From assembly GCA_943787575.1 (NCBI GenBank), contig CALSMY010000007.1:1-64000 (forward strand): DNA of 64,000 bases, given 5' to 3'. The DNA is from an uncultured Opitutales bacterium (GTDB lineage: Bacteria > Verrucomicrobiota > Verrucomicrobiia > Opitutales > Seribacteraceae). The translations under genes and the position numbers were made by a program. Of the stretch, positions 39,575 to 49,825 are shown piece by piece (position 1 is the first letter of the stretch; each line of letters starts with the position of its first letter). The notes beneath the pieces are model-generated. The model did not search any database. It was not told where the DNA came from and was given only the letters and a program-made list of their open reading frames with translations.

Positions 39575-40315
39575 CTAAGAAGTTAGCCCAAGTACATCCT
39601 GCATCGAATAGAGGCCAGGCGAATGACCTACCACCCACTTTGCTGCCCGTAGAGCACCTGCAGCAAAGATCTTTCTGTCAGTTGCCCGATGAGTCAGTTC
39701 AATCCTCTCCCCCATACCTGCAAAAAGTACAGTATGATCACCCACCACATCTCCTCCACGCAGAGCGTGAGAACCAATCTCCTTGGCCGGGCGAGCCCCA
39801 ACCATTCCGCTTCGCCCGTGTGCAACTTGATCATCACCAAGCTCACGAGATTCTTTGAGAATTTCCAATAGCCGATCAGCAGTTCCACTGGGAGCATCTT
39901 TTTTCAATCGATGATGCATCTCAATGACTTCAGGATCAAAATCAGATTGGCCATCCAGTACGCGAGCAGCTTGCTCGGTCAAATAAAAGAGCAAGTTTAC
40001 ACCTGTGGAAAAATTCCCTGCCCAGACCATGGGTATCTTCGAGGAAAGAGCCTCTATTTCGGCCTTTTCACCCGACTCATGACCAGTAGTGCCAATCACC
40101 ATGGGTTTGCCCGCCGCTGAAGACAAGCGGGCAAGTGGAAGTGTCGCTTCCCGAAGAGAGAAATCAATCACCACATCGCAGGCATCAATGCCTTGGGCTG
40201 GATCATCGCCCAAATCCACCGGAAAGGAAATAGTACAACCATGCTCTTGAGAAATTGAAGAAATAGCTTGGCCCATACGACCGCCGGCTCCGCAAAGTAA
40301 AATATTCAAGCTCAT
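39575..40315 (-). CDS. dapB: 4-hydroxy-tetrahydrodipicolinate reductase
   Basis: The 246-residue enzyme has the nucleotide motif NILLCGAGGRMGQAISSIS and the DapB signature EVIEMHHRLKKDAPSGTA, with VVGDHTVLFAGMGERIELTH in the C-terminal part. It reduces the DapA product in lysine and diaminopimelate synthesis for peptidoglycan. Its ATG overlaps the dapA stop by four bases, and ruvA follows after 5 bases. Confidence 0.96.
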   Translation of the reverse strand: MSLNILLCGAGGRMGQAISSISQEHGCTISFPVDLGDDPAQGIDACDVVIDFSLREATLPLARLSSAAGKPMVIGTTGHESGEKAEIEALSSKIPMVWAGNFSTGVNLLFYLTEQAARVLDGQSDFDPEVIEMHHRLKKDAPSGTADRLLEILKESRELGDDQVAHGRSGMVGARPAKEIGSHALRGGDVVGDHTVLFAGMGERIELTHRATDRKIFAAGALRAAKWVVGHSPGLYSMQDVLGLTS

Positions 40316-41217
40316 GAAACTACTCTCTGGGGAAGGGAAAGTTTAGACCCTAAGCTTTTTAACAAATCATGGTTTGCAGAGGAAGCTGCAATCAGAGGTA
40401 AGCGAACTTCGGAAGATTCAATCATTCCATTCATTTGCATGAGAGTTTTAACCGGAACGGGATTAGGCTCACAAAAAAGATCAGTAAATAATTGGTAGTT
40501 TGACAGATGAATTTTACGGGCTCTCTCATAATCTCCCCCCAAGGCTAGGTTAACCATTTCCGTAACCAGCTCAGGAACTAAATTCGAAGCCACACTAACT
40601 ACGCCCTTTGCCCCACATGCCATAAAGGGTAGGGTAAGCCCATCATCTCCGGACAGGACCACAAAATCCTCATCAATCGAGATCAAGGTTTCTGAAACTT
40701 TTGACGACCTCCCCCCTGCTTCCTTAAGGGCACAAACATGGGGATATTTTTCACGCAAACGACAAATCACTTCTGTAGAAATCTCAATTCCACACCTTGA
40801 AGGGATCGAATATAAGACGATTGGTTTTTCAGTGCTCTCGGCCAAGGCACTAAAATGAGCAAATAAGCCCTCCTGGCTGGGCTTATTGTAATAAGGTGCA
40901 ACGAGCAGAAAAGCATCCGCCCCCGCATCATCAGCAGCTTGGGTAAGAGAAAGTGCTTCGGTAGTCGAATTCGCACCAGTTCCCGCAATTACCAGGCTCT
41001 TACCCCGAGCACCTTCAATACAGGTGCGTATAACCTGTAGGTGTTCCGATTCCGAAAGGGTGGGGGATTCTCCCGTGGTTCCGCATGGAACTATACCCGA
41101 GACATCTGTCTCCAACTGCCTTTCGATCAAGCGTTCCAAATCTGCATATGCAACCGCACCATCCAACATTGGGGTAACCAATGCCGTGTGCACTCCGTGA
41201 AGTCGATTCTTGTCCAT
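40312..41217 (-). CDS. dapA: 4-hydroxy-tetrahydrodipicolinate synthase
   Basis: The 301-residue aldolase has ALVTPMLDGAVAYADL, the GTTGESPTLSESEH motif, VAPYYNKPSQEGLFAHF, the tyrosine region VLYSIPSRCG and the Schiff-base lysine in VCALKEAGG. It condenses pyruvate with aspartate semialdehyde. It heads a dapA-dapB-ruvA transcript that is divergent from lepA; the 88-base gap at 41218-41305 should hold both promoters. Confidence 0.96.
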   Translation of the reverse strand: MDKNRLHGVHTALVTPMLDGAVAYADLERLIERQLETDVSGIVPCGTTGESPTLSESEHLQVIRTCIEGARGKSLVIAGTGANSTTEALSLTQAADDAGADAFLLVAPYYNKPSQEGLFAHFSALAESTEKPIVLYSIPSRCGIEISTEVICRLREKYPHVCALKEAGGRSSKVSETLISIDEDFVVLSGDDGLTLPFMACGAKGVVSVASNLVPELVTEMVNLALGGDYERARKIHLSNYQLFTDLFCEPNPVPVKTLMQMNGMIESSEVRLPLIAASSANHDLLKSLGSKLSLPQRVVS

Positions 41218-41305
41218 TGTTTGGTTTTATGAAATAAAAGTAATTTACACTTAAGTGTTCTTCTTTGACTTTTGTCGAGAGAAACACGGGGTGGTCAACT
41301 TTTTA

Positions 41306-43108
41306 ATGGTGGAAACGCAAAGGATTCGCAATTTTTGTATCATAGCGCATGTCGATCACGGCAAGACAACCTTGTCTGATCGATTACTTGAACGCACCCA
41401 AACGGTGATGCAAAGAGAAATGAAAGAACAACTTCTTGATTCCATGGATTTGGAAAGAGAACGTGGTATCACCATTAAATGCCATCCGGTGACTATGAAG
41501 TATCTGGCGAAGGATGGGCAAAACTACACCTTTAACCTCATAGACACTCCTGGCCATGTGGACTTTGCATATGAAGTTTCGAGAAGCTTGGCCGCTTGTG
41601 AGGGTGCCCTGCTTTTGGTCGACGCCTCACAGGGAGTGGAAGCCCAAACTTTGGCAAATGCTCAACTTGCAGATGCTCAGGGACTTAGTATTATACCGGT
41701 TATCAATAAAGTGGACTTGCCAAGTGCCGATGTGGATCGAGTTTCCAATCAAATAGAGGAGATCCTTGCCATACCAGCCGAAGAAATCATTCTTGCCAGT
41801 GGAAAGTCTGGGATTGGGGTGGATGACATTCTCGAAGCTGTTGTCCATCGACTTCCTCCTCCAAGATGGACAGACCACCCCAAACCAAGAGCTCTTATTT
41901 TTGACAGCCAATACGATGCTTACCGTGGAGTTATTTGCTACCTGAGAGTATTTTCTGGGACATTTTCGGATAATGCCTCTCTTTTGTTGATGAGTGATCA
42001 GAGAAAGACCCAAGTTAAAGAATTGGGAACCTTTGTTCCAACCCCATCCCCTAAGCCCACCCTTGGTGAAGGAGAAGTAGGCTATGTGGTAACTGCGATT
42101 CGCGATGTGGCGGATATAAAGATCGGTGATACCTTAACTCTTGCGGATACTCCATCAGGCAAAATGTTGCCCGGATATAAGGAAGTAAGACCTATGGTAT
42201 TTAGTGGTTTATACCCTCTAGATACTTCGGATTATCAAAAGCTAAAGCGTAGCGTGGGTAAACTCAGGTTAAACGACGCCTCCTTTAGTTATCAGGCAGA
42301 AACCTCGGTTGCTTTAGGATTTGGGTTTCGTTGCGGTTTCCTCGGTTTACTCCACATGGAAATTATTCAGGAAAGACTGAGACGGGAATATGAAATCGAT
42401 CTTATATCTACCTACCCAAGCGTAATTTATCGAGTAACCCTAACAACAGGCGAGACCATTGAAGTGGATAATCCTTTAGAACTGCCGGATCCCTCTGAAA
42501 TTGGAAAGATTGAAGAGCCCACAATTGTTGCTCGTATTCATGCCCCCAATGAATCTATCGGAGATTTACTTGCATTAGTTACGGAAAAAAGAGGCACTTG
42601 TACCGACACAGAGACCATTGATGAAACCCGTGTCATGCTCACTTGCCATCTGCCCCTTAACGAAATCTTAGTCGATTTCAACGATCGTTTAAAGAGTGTG
42701 ACTCATGGGTATGGATCCATGGATTACGATATGGACGAGTATTCTGAGTCTGCCTTAGTCCGCATGGAGATAATGGTAAATTCCGAACCCGTTGATGCTT
42801 TTTCAACGATTGTCCATAGGGACAAGGCTGAATCAAGGGGTAGGGTGCTCTGCTCAAAACTTAAAGATATTTTACCTAGGCAATTATTTAAAATAGCCCT
42901 GCAAGCTGCTATAGGTGGAAAAGTAATTGCCCGAGAAACTATCAGTGCGATGCGCAAAGATGTCACAGCAAAATGCTATGGTGGTGATATTTCCAGAAAA
43001 CGTAAATTATTGGATAAACAAAAAGAGGGAAAAAAGAGAATGAAACAAATTGGCAATGTAAACATTCCCCAGGAAGCGTTTGTTCAAATACTTAAGAGTT
43101 CAAATTGA
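41306..43108 (+). CDS. lepA: Elongation factor 4 (LepA)
   Basis: The 600-residue GTPase from ATG 41306 (MVETQRIRNFCIIAHVDHGKTTLSDRLLE) has G3 DTPGHVDFAYEVSRSLAACEG, G4 VINKVDLP, and the LepA-specific C-terminal domain with KRKLLDKQKEGKKRMKQIGNVNIPQEAF. It acts on ribosomes during translation under stress. The in-frame GTG/ATG at 41255 would add 17 residues outside the family N-terminus. Confidence 0.97.
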   Translation: MVETQRIRNFCIIAHVDHGKTTLSDRLLERTQTVMQREMKEQLLDSMDLERERGITIKCHPVTMKYLAKDGQNYTFNLIDTPGHVDFAYEVSRSLAACEGALLLVDASQGVEAQTLANAQLADAQGLSIIPVINKVDLPSADVDRVSNQIEEILAIPAEEIILASGKSGIGVDDILEAVVHRLPPPRWTDHPKPRALIFDSQYDAYRGVICYLRVFSGTFSDNASLLLMSDQRKTQVKELGTFVPTPSPKPTLGEGEVGYVVTAIRDVADIKIGDTLTLADTPSGKMLPGYKEVRPMVFSGLYPLDTSDYQKLKRSVGKLRLNDASFSYQAETSVALGFGFRCGFLGLLHMEIIQERLRREYEIDLISTYPSVIYRVTLTTGETIEVDNPLELPDPSEIGKIEEPTIVARIHAPNESIGDLLALVTEKRGTCTDTETIDETRVMLTCHLPLNEILVDFNDRLKSVTHGYGSMDYDMDEYSESALVRMEIMVNSEPVDAFSTIVHRDKAESRGRVLCSKLKDILPRQLFKIALQAAIGGKVIARETISAMRKDVTAKCYGGDISRKRKLLDKQKEGKKRMKQIGNVNIPQEAFVQILKSSN

Positions 43109-43173
43109 TCGAATTTTCTTTTGATCATTAAATGATAATTTCAAAATTTTAATTCTAGTTAGCTAAGACCGTT

Positions 43174-44556
43174 ATGAACGAAGACCGAAAAGCAAACCGC
43201 AGAGAAAAAAAGGGGGCCAAAGAACTTTTGCGCATCGGCTTAAAGGCTTGGTTATACCGAAAAGACCGATTGCCCCCAATCGAAGAAAGAGCCTTACAAA
43301 TTGCCAACCAAGGATTACGGGATGCCATCAAAACCAAAGGGATAAGCTCGCAGGAGTTAGAAAAGAAGGCACGAATTTTGGATGACGCACTTCGCAAATC
43401 CGGAGGTCACTACTATCACAAAAAAAATTGGGTGGAAAATGTGGAAATGTTCCTTGTTGCCGCAATTGTTATTTTAGGAATACGCAGCTTTTTTGTTCAG
43501 CCTTTTATTATTCCAACGAATTCAATGTATCCTTCGTTTTATGGAATGACACCTCATGTTTATGAGGATGACACACCAAACTTCCTTGAACGGGGAGCGG
43601 ATAAACTTCTACTTGGTGCCTCCCACTATAGAATGGAAGCAGAATCCTCAGGCACGCTTTACTTGGTTCTTCAAAATGGGTCCAGCCACCGTTATGTACA
43701 GGCAAATTTTCCAAATGGTCGGTTTTTCATTATTCCTACGATGGTACGAGAATATGTCTTTGAAATTGGGGGAAAAGAGCACTCCATAAAAGTACCAGCA
43801 GAATTTGATATGGATGAATTATTATCAAAGAAATTTGCCGGCATAGAAAATCTTCGCGATTTACCCATGGTGATCGCCCAGGATGAATCACTTAGCCGAG
43901 GTAGGTTGAAACTTTCGGAAAGAAAGTTTGTCAAAGGAGAAATTCCGCTAGCTTTTGATGTGTTGCTTGGAGATGCCTTGTTTGTTGACCGCATGAGTTA
44001 CAACTTCATCACTCCAAAAGTTGGAGATCCGATCGTTTTCAGAACAGCCAGCATTGATCGATTTAACTATGAACTTGGAACCAAAACCTTTTCTCAGATT
44101 GGAGAAGATAAATATTACATTAAACGACTTGTTGGCGAACCAGGAGATAAGTTGGAAATGCGCGTACCTGAGTCTATCTTCACCAATGGAACAGATGTAA
44201 GAAAAGGCGTACCTGGGATTTTATTTCGAAATGATCAGCACATAAATGGATGCCATGCATTTGAACAAAATCGAAAACAAACCGAATCCTTTGCTGAATC
44301 ATTTAAAGATGAACTCATATCCGGTTATCCAGGCTACCGGGCAGATGGACTTCTTTCCAACCGATCCATTTTAAAAGTCCCGCAAAAAAATGATCCTGAA
44401 AACCCAACTGGATTAAATGGTTACTTTGCGATGGGCGACAATTCTACGGACAGCTTGGATGGAAGAGCTTGGGGCTTTGTTCCTGAAAATGAATTAGTTG
44501 GCAGAGCATTATTTGTTTACTATCCCTTTACTAAACGCTGGGGCTTAAGTAATTAG
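43174..44556 (+). CDS. lepB: Signal peptidase I, enlarged form
   Basis: The 460-residue protein has an N-terminal cytosolic extension of about 90 residues rich in Lys/Arg, one transmembrane helix (EMFLVAAIVILGIRSFFVQP), the catalytic Ser117 in IPTNSMYPSF, the catalytic Lys near 317 in YYIKRLVGEPGD, and the box GYFAMGDNSTDSLDGRAWGFVP. About 180 residues are inserted between Ser and Lys boxes, which is longer than in E. coli and typical for PVC-type enzymes. It removes signal peptides of exported proteins. It follows lepA, a common pairing. Confidence 0.94.
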   Translation: MNEDRKANRREKKGAKELLRIGLKAWLYRKDRLPPIEERALQIANQGLRDAIKTKGISSQELEKKARILDDALRKSGGHYYHKKNWVENVEMFLVAAIVILGIRSFFVQPFIIPTNSMYPSFYGMTPHVYEDDTPNFLERGADKLLLGASHYRMEAESSGTLYLVLQNGSSHRYVQANFPNGRFFIIPTMVREYVFEIGGKEHSIKVPAEFDMDELLSKKFAGIENLRDLPMVIAQDESLSRGRLKLSERKFVKGEIPLAFDVLLGDALFVDRMSYNFITPKVGDPIVFRTASIDRFNYELGTKTFSQIGEDKYYIKRLVGEPGDKLEMRVPESIFTNGTDVRKGVPGILFRNDQHINGCHAFEQNRKQTESFAESFKDELISGYPGYRADGLLSNRSILKVPQKNDPENPTGLNGYFAMGDNSTDSLDGRAWGFVPENELVGRALFVYYPFTKRWGLSN

Positions 44557-44573
44557 TTCGCACAATATACATT

Positions 44574-46153
44574 ATGTCTAATAAGGATTTTTCAATAGTG
44601 CCCTCTGTTGAGAAGTTGCCCCAATGGTTGAATAAACGAGCAGCTGGTGTACTGCTTCATCCAAGTTCTCTACCAGGTGGATATGGCATAGGTTGCCTGG
44701 GTCAATCTGCCCGAAATTGGATTGATTTTTTATCCGATGCAGGTTTTTCCTACTGGCAAATGTGTCCAGTTGGACCGACTGGTTTTGGAGATTCACCCTA
44801 CCAAGTATTTTCTTCCTCCGCTGGAAATCCATACTTTATAGATTGGGAGCCATTAATCTCACTTGGATACATAAGGAATGAAGATTTGCATTCAATTAAT
44901 CATTTTGCTCCTGACCAAGTGGATTATGGATCTCTATGGGAAACTTTTTTTCCGCTCATGCGGGTTGCACACAGGAATTTCCTTAAAAACTCACTTCCAC
45001 TTGAAAAAAAGTACGGCAGCCTCGATGAATTTAAAAATTTACATGCCAGGTGGCTTGAACCCTTTGCAAAATTTCAAACTCTTAAGACTAAGAATGATTT
45101 AAAGCCATGGTGGTTGTGGGATGAAGAAGATAAAAATGCTGCAAAATCTCGAATTCCTGATGCATGGTCTGAGGAGTATGATTTCCATATCTTCCTACAA
45201 TTCATTTTTCGCTCTCAGTGGGAAATTATTCACCATTATGCAAAATCCAAAAAGGTATCACTCATAGGAGACTTGCCCATTTATGTGGCTCCAGATTCTT
45301 CAGATACTTGGTACAACCCTGAGCTATTTCAAATAGGTAAAGATGGGAATTTCAAGCTGTTGCCGGCGTACCACCTGATTATTTCAATGAATCCGGTCAA
45401 TTATGGGGAAATCCGTTATATGACTGGGAAAAGATGCATACCAATGGCTACGATTGGTGGGTTAACAGAATTCAAGATCAACTGGATCTTTTCGAAGTTG
45501 TGAGAATCGATCACTTTCGAGGGTTTCATGATTATTGGTCCATCCCAGAGGGATCTACAGATGCAAAAAGAGGGAAATGGGAAACAGGGCCTGGGTATAA
45601 GTTTTGGGAAAAAATGAAAAAATCTTTTCCCCTCCTTCCCTTCTTGGCTGAAGACTTAGGTGACATCAACAAAGGGGTTCGAAACTTAAGGATTTCTTCT
45701 GGGTTACCTGGTATGGCGGTACTTCAATTTGCCTTTGATGGAAACCCACAAAACCTTTACCTCCCGCATAACCTATCAAAAGACCTTGTTCTCTACACCG
45801 GTACTCATGATAATGATACCTCTTGCGGATGGTATGACTCGACCGATGAAGAAACCCGTTCCTTCTTTCGAAATTATCTTAACATCGATGGATCCACCCC
45901 TGGTTGGGATATGCTCAGGCATGCCTACCGGAGCGTTTCTCAACTGGTTGTAGTGCTTGCTCAAGACTTGCTCTCTTTAGGAAATGAAGCCCGACTTAAT
46001 ACCCCAGGAGAACCCTGTGGAAACTGGCAGTGGAGAATGACGGAAGAGCAGTTCACCAACCTTCGGAACCATTCGTGCGATTACCTTCGAGAACAAGCTT
46101 TTCTTGCAGACAGGTTCAGGGAGAAGCTAGGTAGTATTGTAATATTTGAGTTG
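44574..46153 (+). CDS. malQ: 4-alpha-glucanotransferase (amylomaltase), one frameshift, stop codon not found
   Basis: GH77 motifs are present: AAGVLLHPSSLPGGYGIGCLG at the start, SYWQMCPVGPTGFGDSPYQ, LIGDLPIYVAPDS, the nucleophile region VRIDHFRGFHDYW, the acid/base LAEDLGDI, and TGTHDNDTSCGW. The frame breaks at 45354-45355. Restoring one A gives AVAGVPPDYFNESGQLWGNPLYDW and continuity to the end. The family end, NWQWRMTEEQFT and LREQAFL, is reached at about 46110, but no stop follows and the frame runs into the ABC transporter. Malto-oligosaccharide rearrangement is the known role. Confidence 0.88.
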
Positions 46154-47956
46154 ATGAAAAAAAATACGCAAGCCCGTTCAGATTACCCAAAGATATCAAG
46201 CCTGCTTCCTTATTTTTTACATCTTAAGCCCTACTGGATTCCCTTTACTGGGGCACTATTTTTTGGAGTAATTTATGGAATTTCAAGTGGTTTTGGACTT
46301 CCCTTCATGACCGATCAAATATTTCCCAGAATTTTCCCATCCAATGAAAATGCGATCCAGTTAACAAGTTGGGAGATTTTCATTTATGTCTGCTGGTTTC
46401 CTTTAGTCTTTCTGATTCGTGGAGTGAGCAGCTTTTTTAACTCTTATCTAATTAACTTTTGTGGGATGAAGGTATTGGAAAAAATACGGATTGAAGTATT
46501 TGCCAAAATCCAACGCCTCCCCCTTGCCTTTTTTCAACGGCACAAATCTGGAGATTTGCTCAGCCGCGTTACTGCAGACACCGCTCAGTTGCAGTCTGCC
46601 GTTCTTTCGGTGAGCAATGATTTGATTCGTCAACCCATAACCTTTATCGGCGCGATCACAGCACTGGCCGTCATGGCCATCCAGCGCGAAGGTATGGCAT
46701 TCGTTCTTCTTTGCTTAGTGGCAATTCCTCTCTGTGTATTCCCTATTCGAAGAATTGGCTCATTGCTGATGAGAAAAGCCCTCGATCTTCAACAAAGAGC
46801 AGGAGGCTTATCCTCGGTTTTAAATGAAAACCTCTCCGGCCCCGCTGAAATTCGCTCACTTAATTTACAAGATCGTGAAATTGGGCGCTTTCGTGAGCAA
46901 TCTGAAAAATTTTTAACTGCCCGAATGAAAGTCGTCAAATACTCCCATATCCTGACGCCTTTAATCGAAATCATAACCGCTACCGGAATCTCCGTAGCTA
47001 TTTTCCAGGCCGCCCGCACTTCTATTCATTTGGATGCGGTAGTTCCAGTAATTGTGGCCCTCTACATGTCTTACGAGCCTGTTAAAAAACTCGGATCTAT
47101 ACACAACACAATCAAAGAAGGCTTAGCATCGCTTAAAAGATTACACGAAGTGCTTCATGCAGAGGAAACAATAACTGAACCGCAATCCCCCACCCCACTA
47201 AAAGAGATCAATGGAAAACTAGAGTTTAATAATGTATCATTCCATTACCCAGTACTTGAAGAGGGCAAGAAAAAGCATGCAACAGCAATTGATTGCATGA
47301 ATTTAACGATTAACCCAGGTGAAGTAGTGGCAATAGTGGGACCAAGTGGTGCAGGAAAAACCACCTTGGCCGGATTGCTGAACCGCCTGCACGACCCAAC
47401 CTCAGGAATTGTGCTTTTGGATGGCAAGGACCTTCGAGATCTTTCACTTGTGGAACTCAGAGAAGCCATTGCGTCCGTCCCCCAAAAACCTTTTCTTTTT
47501 GACGATACAATCGAGGAAAATATTCGACTTGGGGAATCTATTCATTCAAGGGGTACGGTTGAAGAGGCTCTTAAAAAAGCAAATGCCTGGGAATTTGTAT
47601 CCTCCATGGATATGAAAACGAAACAGAAAATTGGGGAAAAAGGCAGCCGGGTTTCAGGAGGGCAATTACAACGACTTGCACTAGCTCGAGCTTTTTACCG
47701 GAACTCCCCTATCCTTCTCTTGGATGAAGCCACATCCGCACTTGATACAGAAAGCGAAGAAAAAATACAGCAAGCCATGAAAAAGCTGACTCAGGGAAAG
47801 ACCACTATTATGATTGCCCATCGTTTTAGTTCGATTCGCTTGGCAAACCGTATTCTAGTAATGGAGGCTGGAAAAATCATTGCCGACGGTTCACACGATG
47901 AAGTTTATAAAAGTTGCCATCTTTATCGCACACTTTTCGATAACCAGACTGAATGA
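46154..47956 (+). CDS. MsbA-like ABC exporter (fused permease-ATPase)
   Basis: From ATG 46154 the product is 600 residues, the usual half-transporter length. Six transmembrane helices cover about 20-320, with the ICL motif RLPLAFFQRHKSGDLLSRVTAD. The ATPase domain has Walker A VGPSGAGKTTLAGLL, the Q-loop ASVPQKPFLFDDTIEENI, the signature SGGQLQRLALARA, Walker B ILLLDEATSAL and the H-loop IAHRFSSI. It likely flips lipids or exports a small molecule; lipid A flipping (MsbA) is inference. The same reading frame continues upstream into malQ, so the true start is not settled. Confidence 0.88.
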   Translation: MKKNTQARSDYPKISSLLPYFLHLKPYWIPFTGALFFGVIYGISSGFGLPFMTDQIFPRIFPSNENAIQLTSWEIFIYVCWFPLVFLIRGVSSFFNSYLINFCGMKVLEKIRIEVFAKIQRLPLAFFQRHKSGDLLSRVTADTAQLQSAVLSVSNDLIRQPITFIGAITALAVMAIQREGMAFVLLCLVAIPLCVFPIRRIGSLLMRKALDLQQRAGGLSSVLNENLSGPAEIRSLNLQDREIGRFREQSEKFLTARMKVVKYSHILTPLIEIITATGISVAIFQAARTSIHLDAVVPVIVALYMSYEPVKKLGSIHNTIKEGLASLKRLHEVLHAEETITEPQSPTPLKEINGKLEFNNVSFHYPVLEEGKKKHATAIDCMNLTINPGEVVAIVGPSGAGKTTLAGLLNRLHDPTSGIVLLDGKDLRDLSLVELREAIASVPQKPFLFDDTIEENIRLGESIHSRGTVEEALKKANAWEFVSSMDMKTKQKIGEKGSRVSGGQLQRLALARAFYRNSPILLLDEATSALDTESEEKIQQAMKKLTQGKTTIMIAHRFSSIRLANRILVMEAGKIIADGSHDEVYKSCHLYRTLFDNQTE

Positions 47957-47962
47957 ATTATT

Positions 47963-48502
47963 TCAGCTACCGCCGCTTTCTTTCTTTTTACTAAAGCACT
48001 GGATATAGATCTGCAAACCGTCACTTGGCGGACCTTTGGGAAAAGATTCTGTGGGTTTTAATCGCATTGGAATAACCGCACGAAGAAAAGTTAGTGAATG
48101 GCAACAGAACCAACTGATCAAAAATAACTCTACCCAAAGTCCATGAGATTGATAAAAAAGAAGGTAACCTGAATGCAGGACAATAAAAAGTGTCGAAAAA
48201 GGCCCACCCACTAAAATTAAAAATGTTTTGTACTTCGCTAAACCTTTGACAGAAAAGGTTGTTAAGCCCTCTTGACCGTTCCGAGGTGATAACTCAATAG
48301 TGAAATTCTTAGACAACCTGAAGAGTTTCCCGCCTGGTCTACCGACTCGAAGCGATACTTCACCGGAGGTCAGAAAACAGGCAACAAGTGAATGACCAAG
48401 TTCGTGAAAAAAAGTTGCCAAGGGACGAATTAACCAAATTCCAAGCCAGGCAATCAATACATAGGGAATACCGCTCAGGCTAAAATAATCAATGGATGAC
48501 AT
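47963..48502 (-). CDS. M50-like membrane metalloprotease
   Basis: The 179-residue integral membrane protein has the zinc motif HELGHSL within the first helix pair (LATFFHELGHSLVAC) and further hydrophobic helices around 95-115 and 125-150. A C-terminal PPSDGLQIYI may supply the third ligand, in the place of the NPDG motif of site-2 proteases. It is short and lacks PDZ domains. Substrate unknown. It is convergent with the ABC exporter, with 6 bases between stops. Confidence 0.65.
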   Translation of the reverse strand: MSSIDYFSLSGIPYVLIAWLGIWLIRPLATFFHELGHSLVACFLTSGEVSLRVGRPGGKLFRLSKNFTIELSPRNGQEGLTTFSVKGLAKYKTFLILVGGPFSTLFIVLHSGYLLFYQSHGLWVELFLISWFCCHSLTFLRAVIPMRLKPTESFPKGPPSDGLQIYIQCFSKKKESGGS

Positions 48503-48584
48503 GGAAAAGATTTAAAATTAAAAGAAAAAGGATTGATACAGGATGGTGCTTAATGCAAGGTTTCTGCTTGTTGAATGATCATTC

Positions 48585-49040
48585 ATGTTTCGTTTTTTTA
48601 AGCAAGTATTCTCAAGTAAGAAACTTGAAGTGCGGGTGCCTCACGCTCGCGGATTACCTCTTACAGACATGAATCAATATGGCGAAGAAGCCGAATCCAG
48701 GCAATGGATAGGAGTCGACTTGGATGGAACATTAGCTGAAGCTGAAGCGTGGAAAGGTTTTGAGCATATCGGAAAGCCTGTGCCTAATATGGTAAAACGG
48801 TTAAAGATTTGGTTAGAACTTGGTTACCGGGTTAAAATTGTTACCGCACGAGCACAAAACCCTGACTTAGCAATACCACCAATATTAGAATGGTTGGAAA
48901 AGCACGGTCTTCCAGAGTTAGAGGTAACCAATGCCAAAGATATGGACATGATCGAATTATGGGACGATCGATGCGTACAGGTTATACCCAACACAGGAAA
49001 CCCAGTCGGGCCTAACCCTGACCCGTACCGGCAACGATAA
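48585..49040 (+). CDS. HAD-like phosphatase domain protein
   Basis: The 151-residue protein carries the HAD motif I in WIGVDLDGTLAEAEAW (residues about 43-58), motif II VKIVTARAQN and a late acidic motif ELWDDRCVQVI, in the arrangement seen in small bacterial and phage HAD proteins related to polynucleotide 3'-phosphatases. The substrate is not readable. The N-terminal 40 residues are not conserved. It stands between the divergent M50 gene and the TerB/DnaJ gene. Confidence 0.7.
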   Translation: MFRFFKQVFSSKKLEVRVPHARGLPLTDMNQYGEEAESRQWIGVDLDGTLAEAEAWKGFEHIGKPVPNMVKRLKIWLELGYRVKIVTARAQNPDLAIPPILEWLEKHGLPELEVTNAKDMDMIELWDDRCVQVIPNTGNPVGPNPDPYRQR

Positions 49041-49069
49041 TCTCCCAAGGTTTCAACCTACTGGAAAAC

Positions 49070-49825
49070 TTGAATTGGTGGGGCAAAATCGTCGGATCGG
49101 GAGTAGGTATGCTCGCGGGTCCCTTATCCGCCTTGATTGGGGGTGCTATAGGGCACTTCATTGATCATCGAAGTAAAGAACCTGCCGAAGAAAAAAGAGC
49201 TAAATTAATGTACTACGCTTATTTTTTTTCTTCCGCAGCAAAAGTCGCTAAAGCTAATGGGAGTATCTCAGAAATGGAAATTCTGAAAGTTGAAAACTTG
49301 ATCCAAAAAATGAGCCTTTCTCCTAATTTAGAAAAATTTGCCAAAGATATATTTCGAAAAAGTAAGGTAAATTCGAGGCATATATCTGAAGACTTTAAGG
49401 AGTGTGCCAAGCTGATTCGCTATGAACAATCAATTGCTTATTCCTTCATGGGCGGCCTTTTTGAAATTGCCACATGCGAGGGAGTTCCATCAAGCAAAGC
49501 ACAAATAAAATGCTTACTATTAGGGGAGAAATATTTCAAGATGCCTCCCGGAACAATCCGTACGTGGTATGCTGGAGGTTACATCACTGATACCCCTGGC
49601 GAGGCAAGCAACCAACTTAAAGAATGCTTCGATATTTTAGGCGTCTGCCCCACCGCAAAAAATGAAGTGATCAAAAAATATTATCGAAAAAAAATTAGCT
49701 CCTTTCATCCAGATTTATTAGAAAGTAAAAATTTACCTGAAGAGTTGATTGTTTTGGCAAAACAACAAGTCATTCGGGTGAACTTAGCCTATGAAAAAAT
49801 AAAAGAAGTTCGTGGGTTCAAATAA
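49070..49825 (+). CDS. TerB-like plus DnaJ-domain protein (DjlA-like)
   Basis: The 251-residue product starts at TTG 49070 with a glycine-rich hydrophobic segment (VGSGVGMLAGPLSALIGGAIGHFIDH), then a TerB-like helical domain (YAYFFSSAAKVAKANGSISEMEIL), and a C-terminal J domain at about 185-245 with the key HPD in SSFHPDLLES. This order matches DjlA-type cochaperones, which are membrane-anchored DnaK partners. The J domain is divergent but keeps HPD. The gene is convergent with the ATPase gene, overlapping by eight bases. Confidence 0.78.
   Translation: MNWWGKIVGSGVGMLAGPLSALIGGAIGHFIDHRSKEPAEEKRAKLMYYAYFFSSAAKVAKANGSISEMEILKVENLIQKMSLSPNLEKFAKDIFRKSKVNSRHISEDFKECAKLIRYEQSIAYSFMGGLFEIATCEGVPSSKAQIKCLLLGEKYFKMPPGTIRTWYAGGYITDTPGEASNQLKECFDILGVCPTAKNEVIKKYYRKKISSFHPDLLESKNLPEELIVLAKQQVIRVNLAYEKIKEVRGFK

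Noticed and set aside
41627-42013. 128-codon open frame antisense to lepA
   Set aside because: Fully inside the lepA GTPase domain; no family signal.
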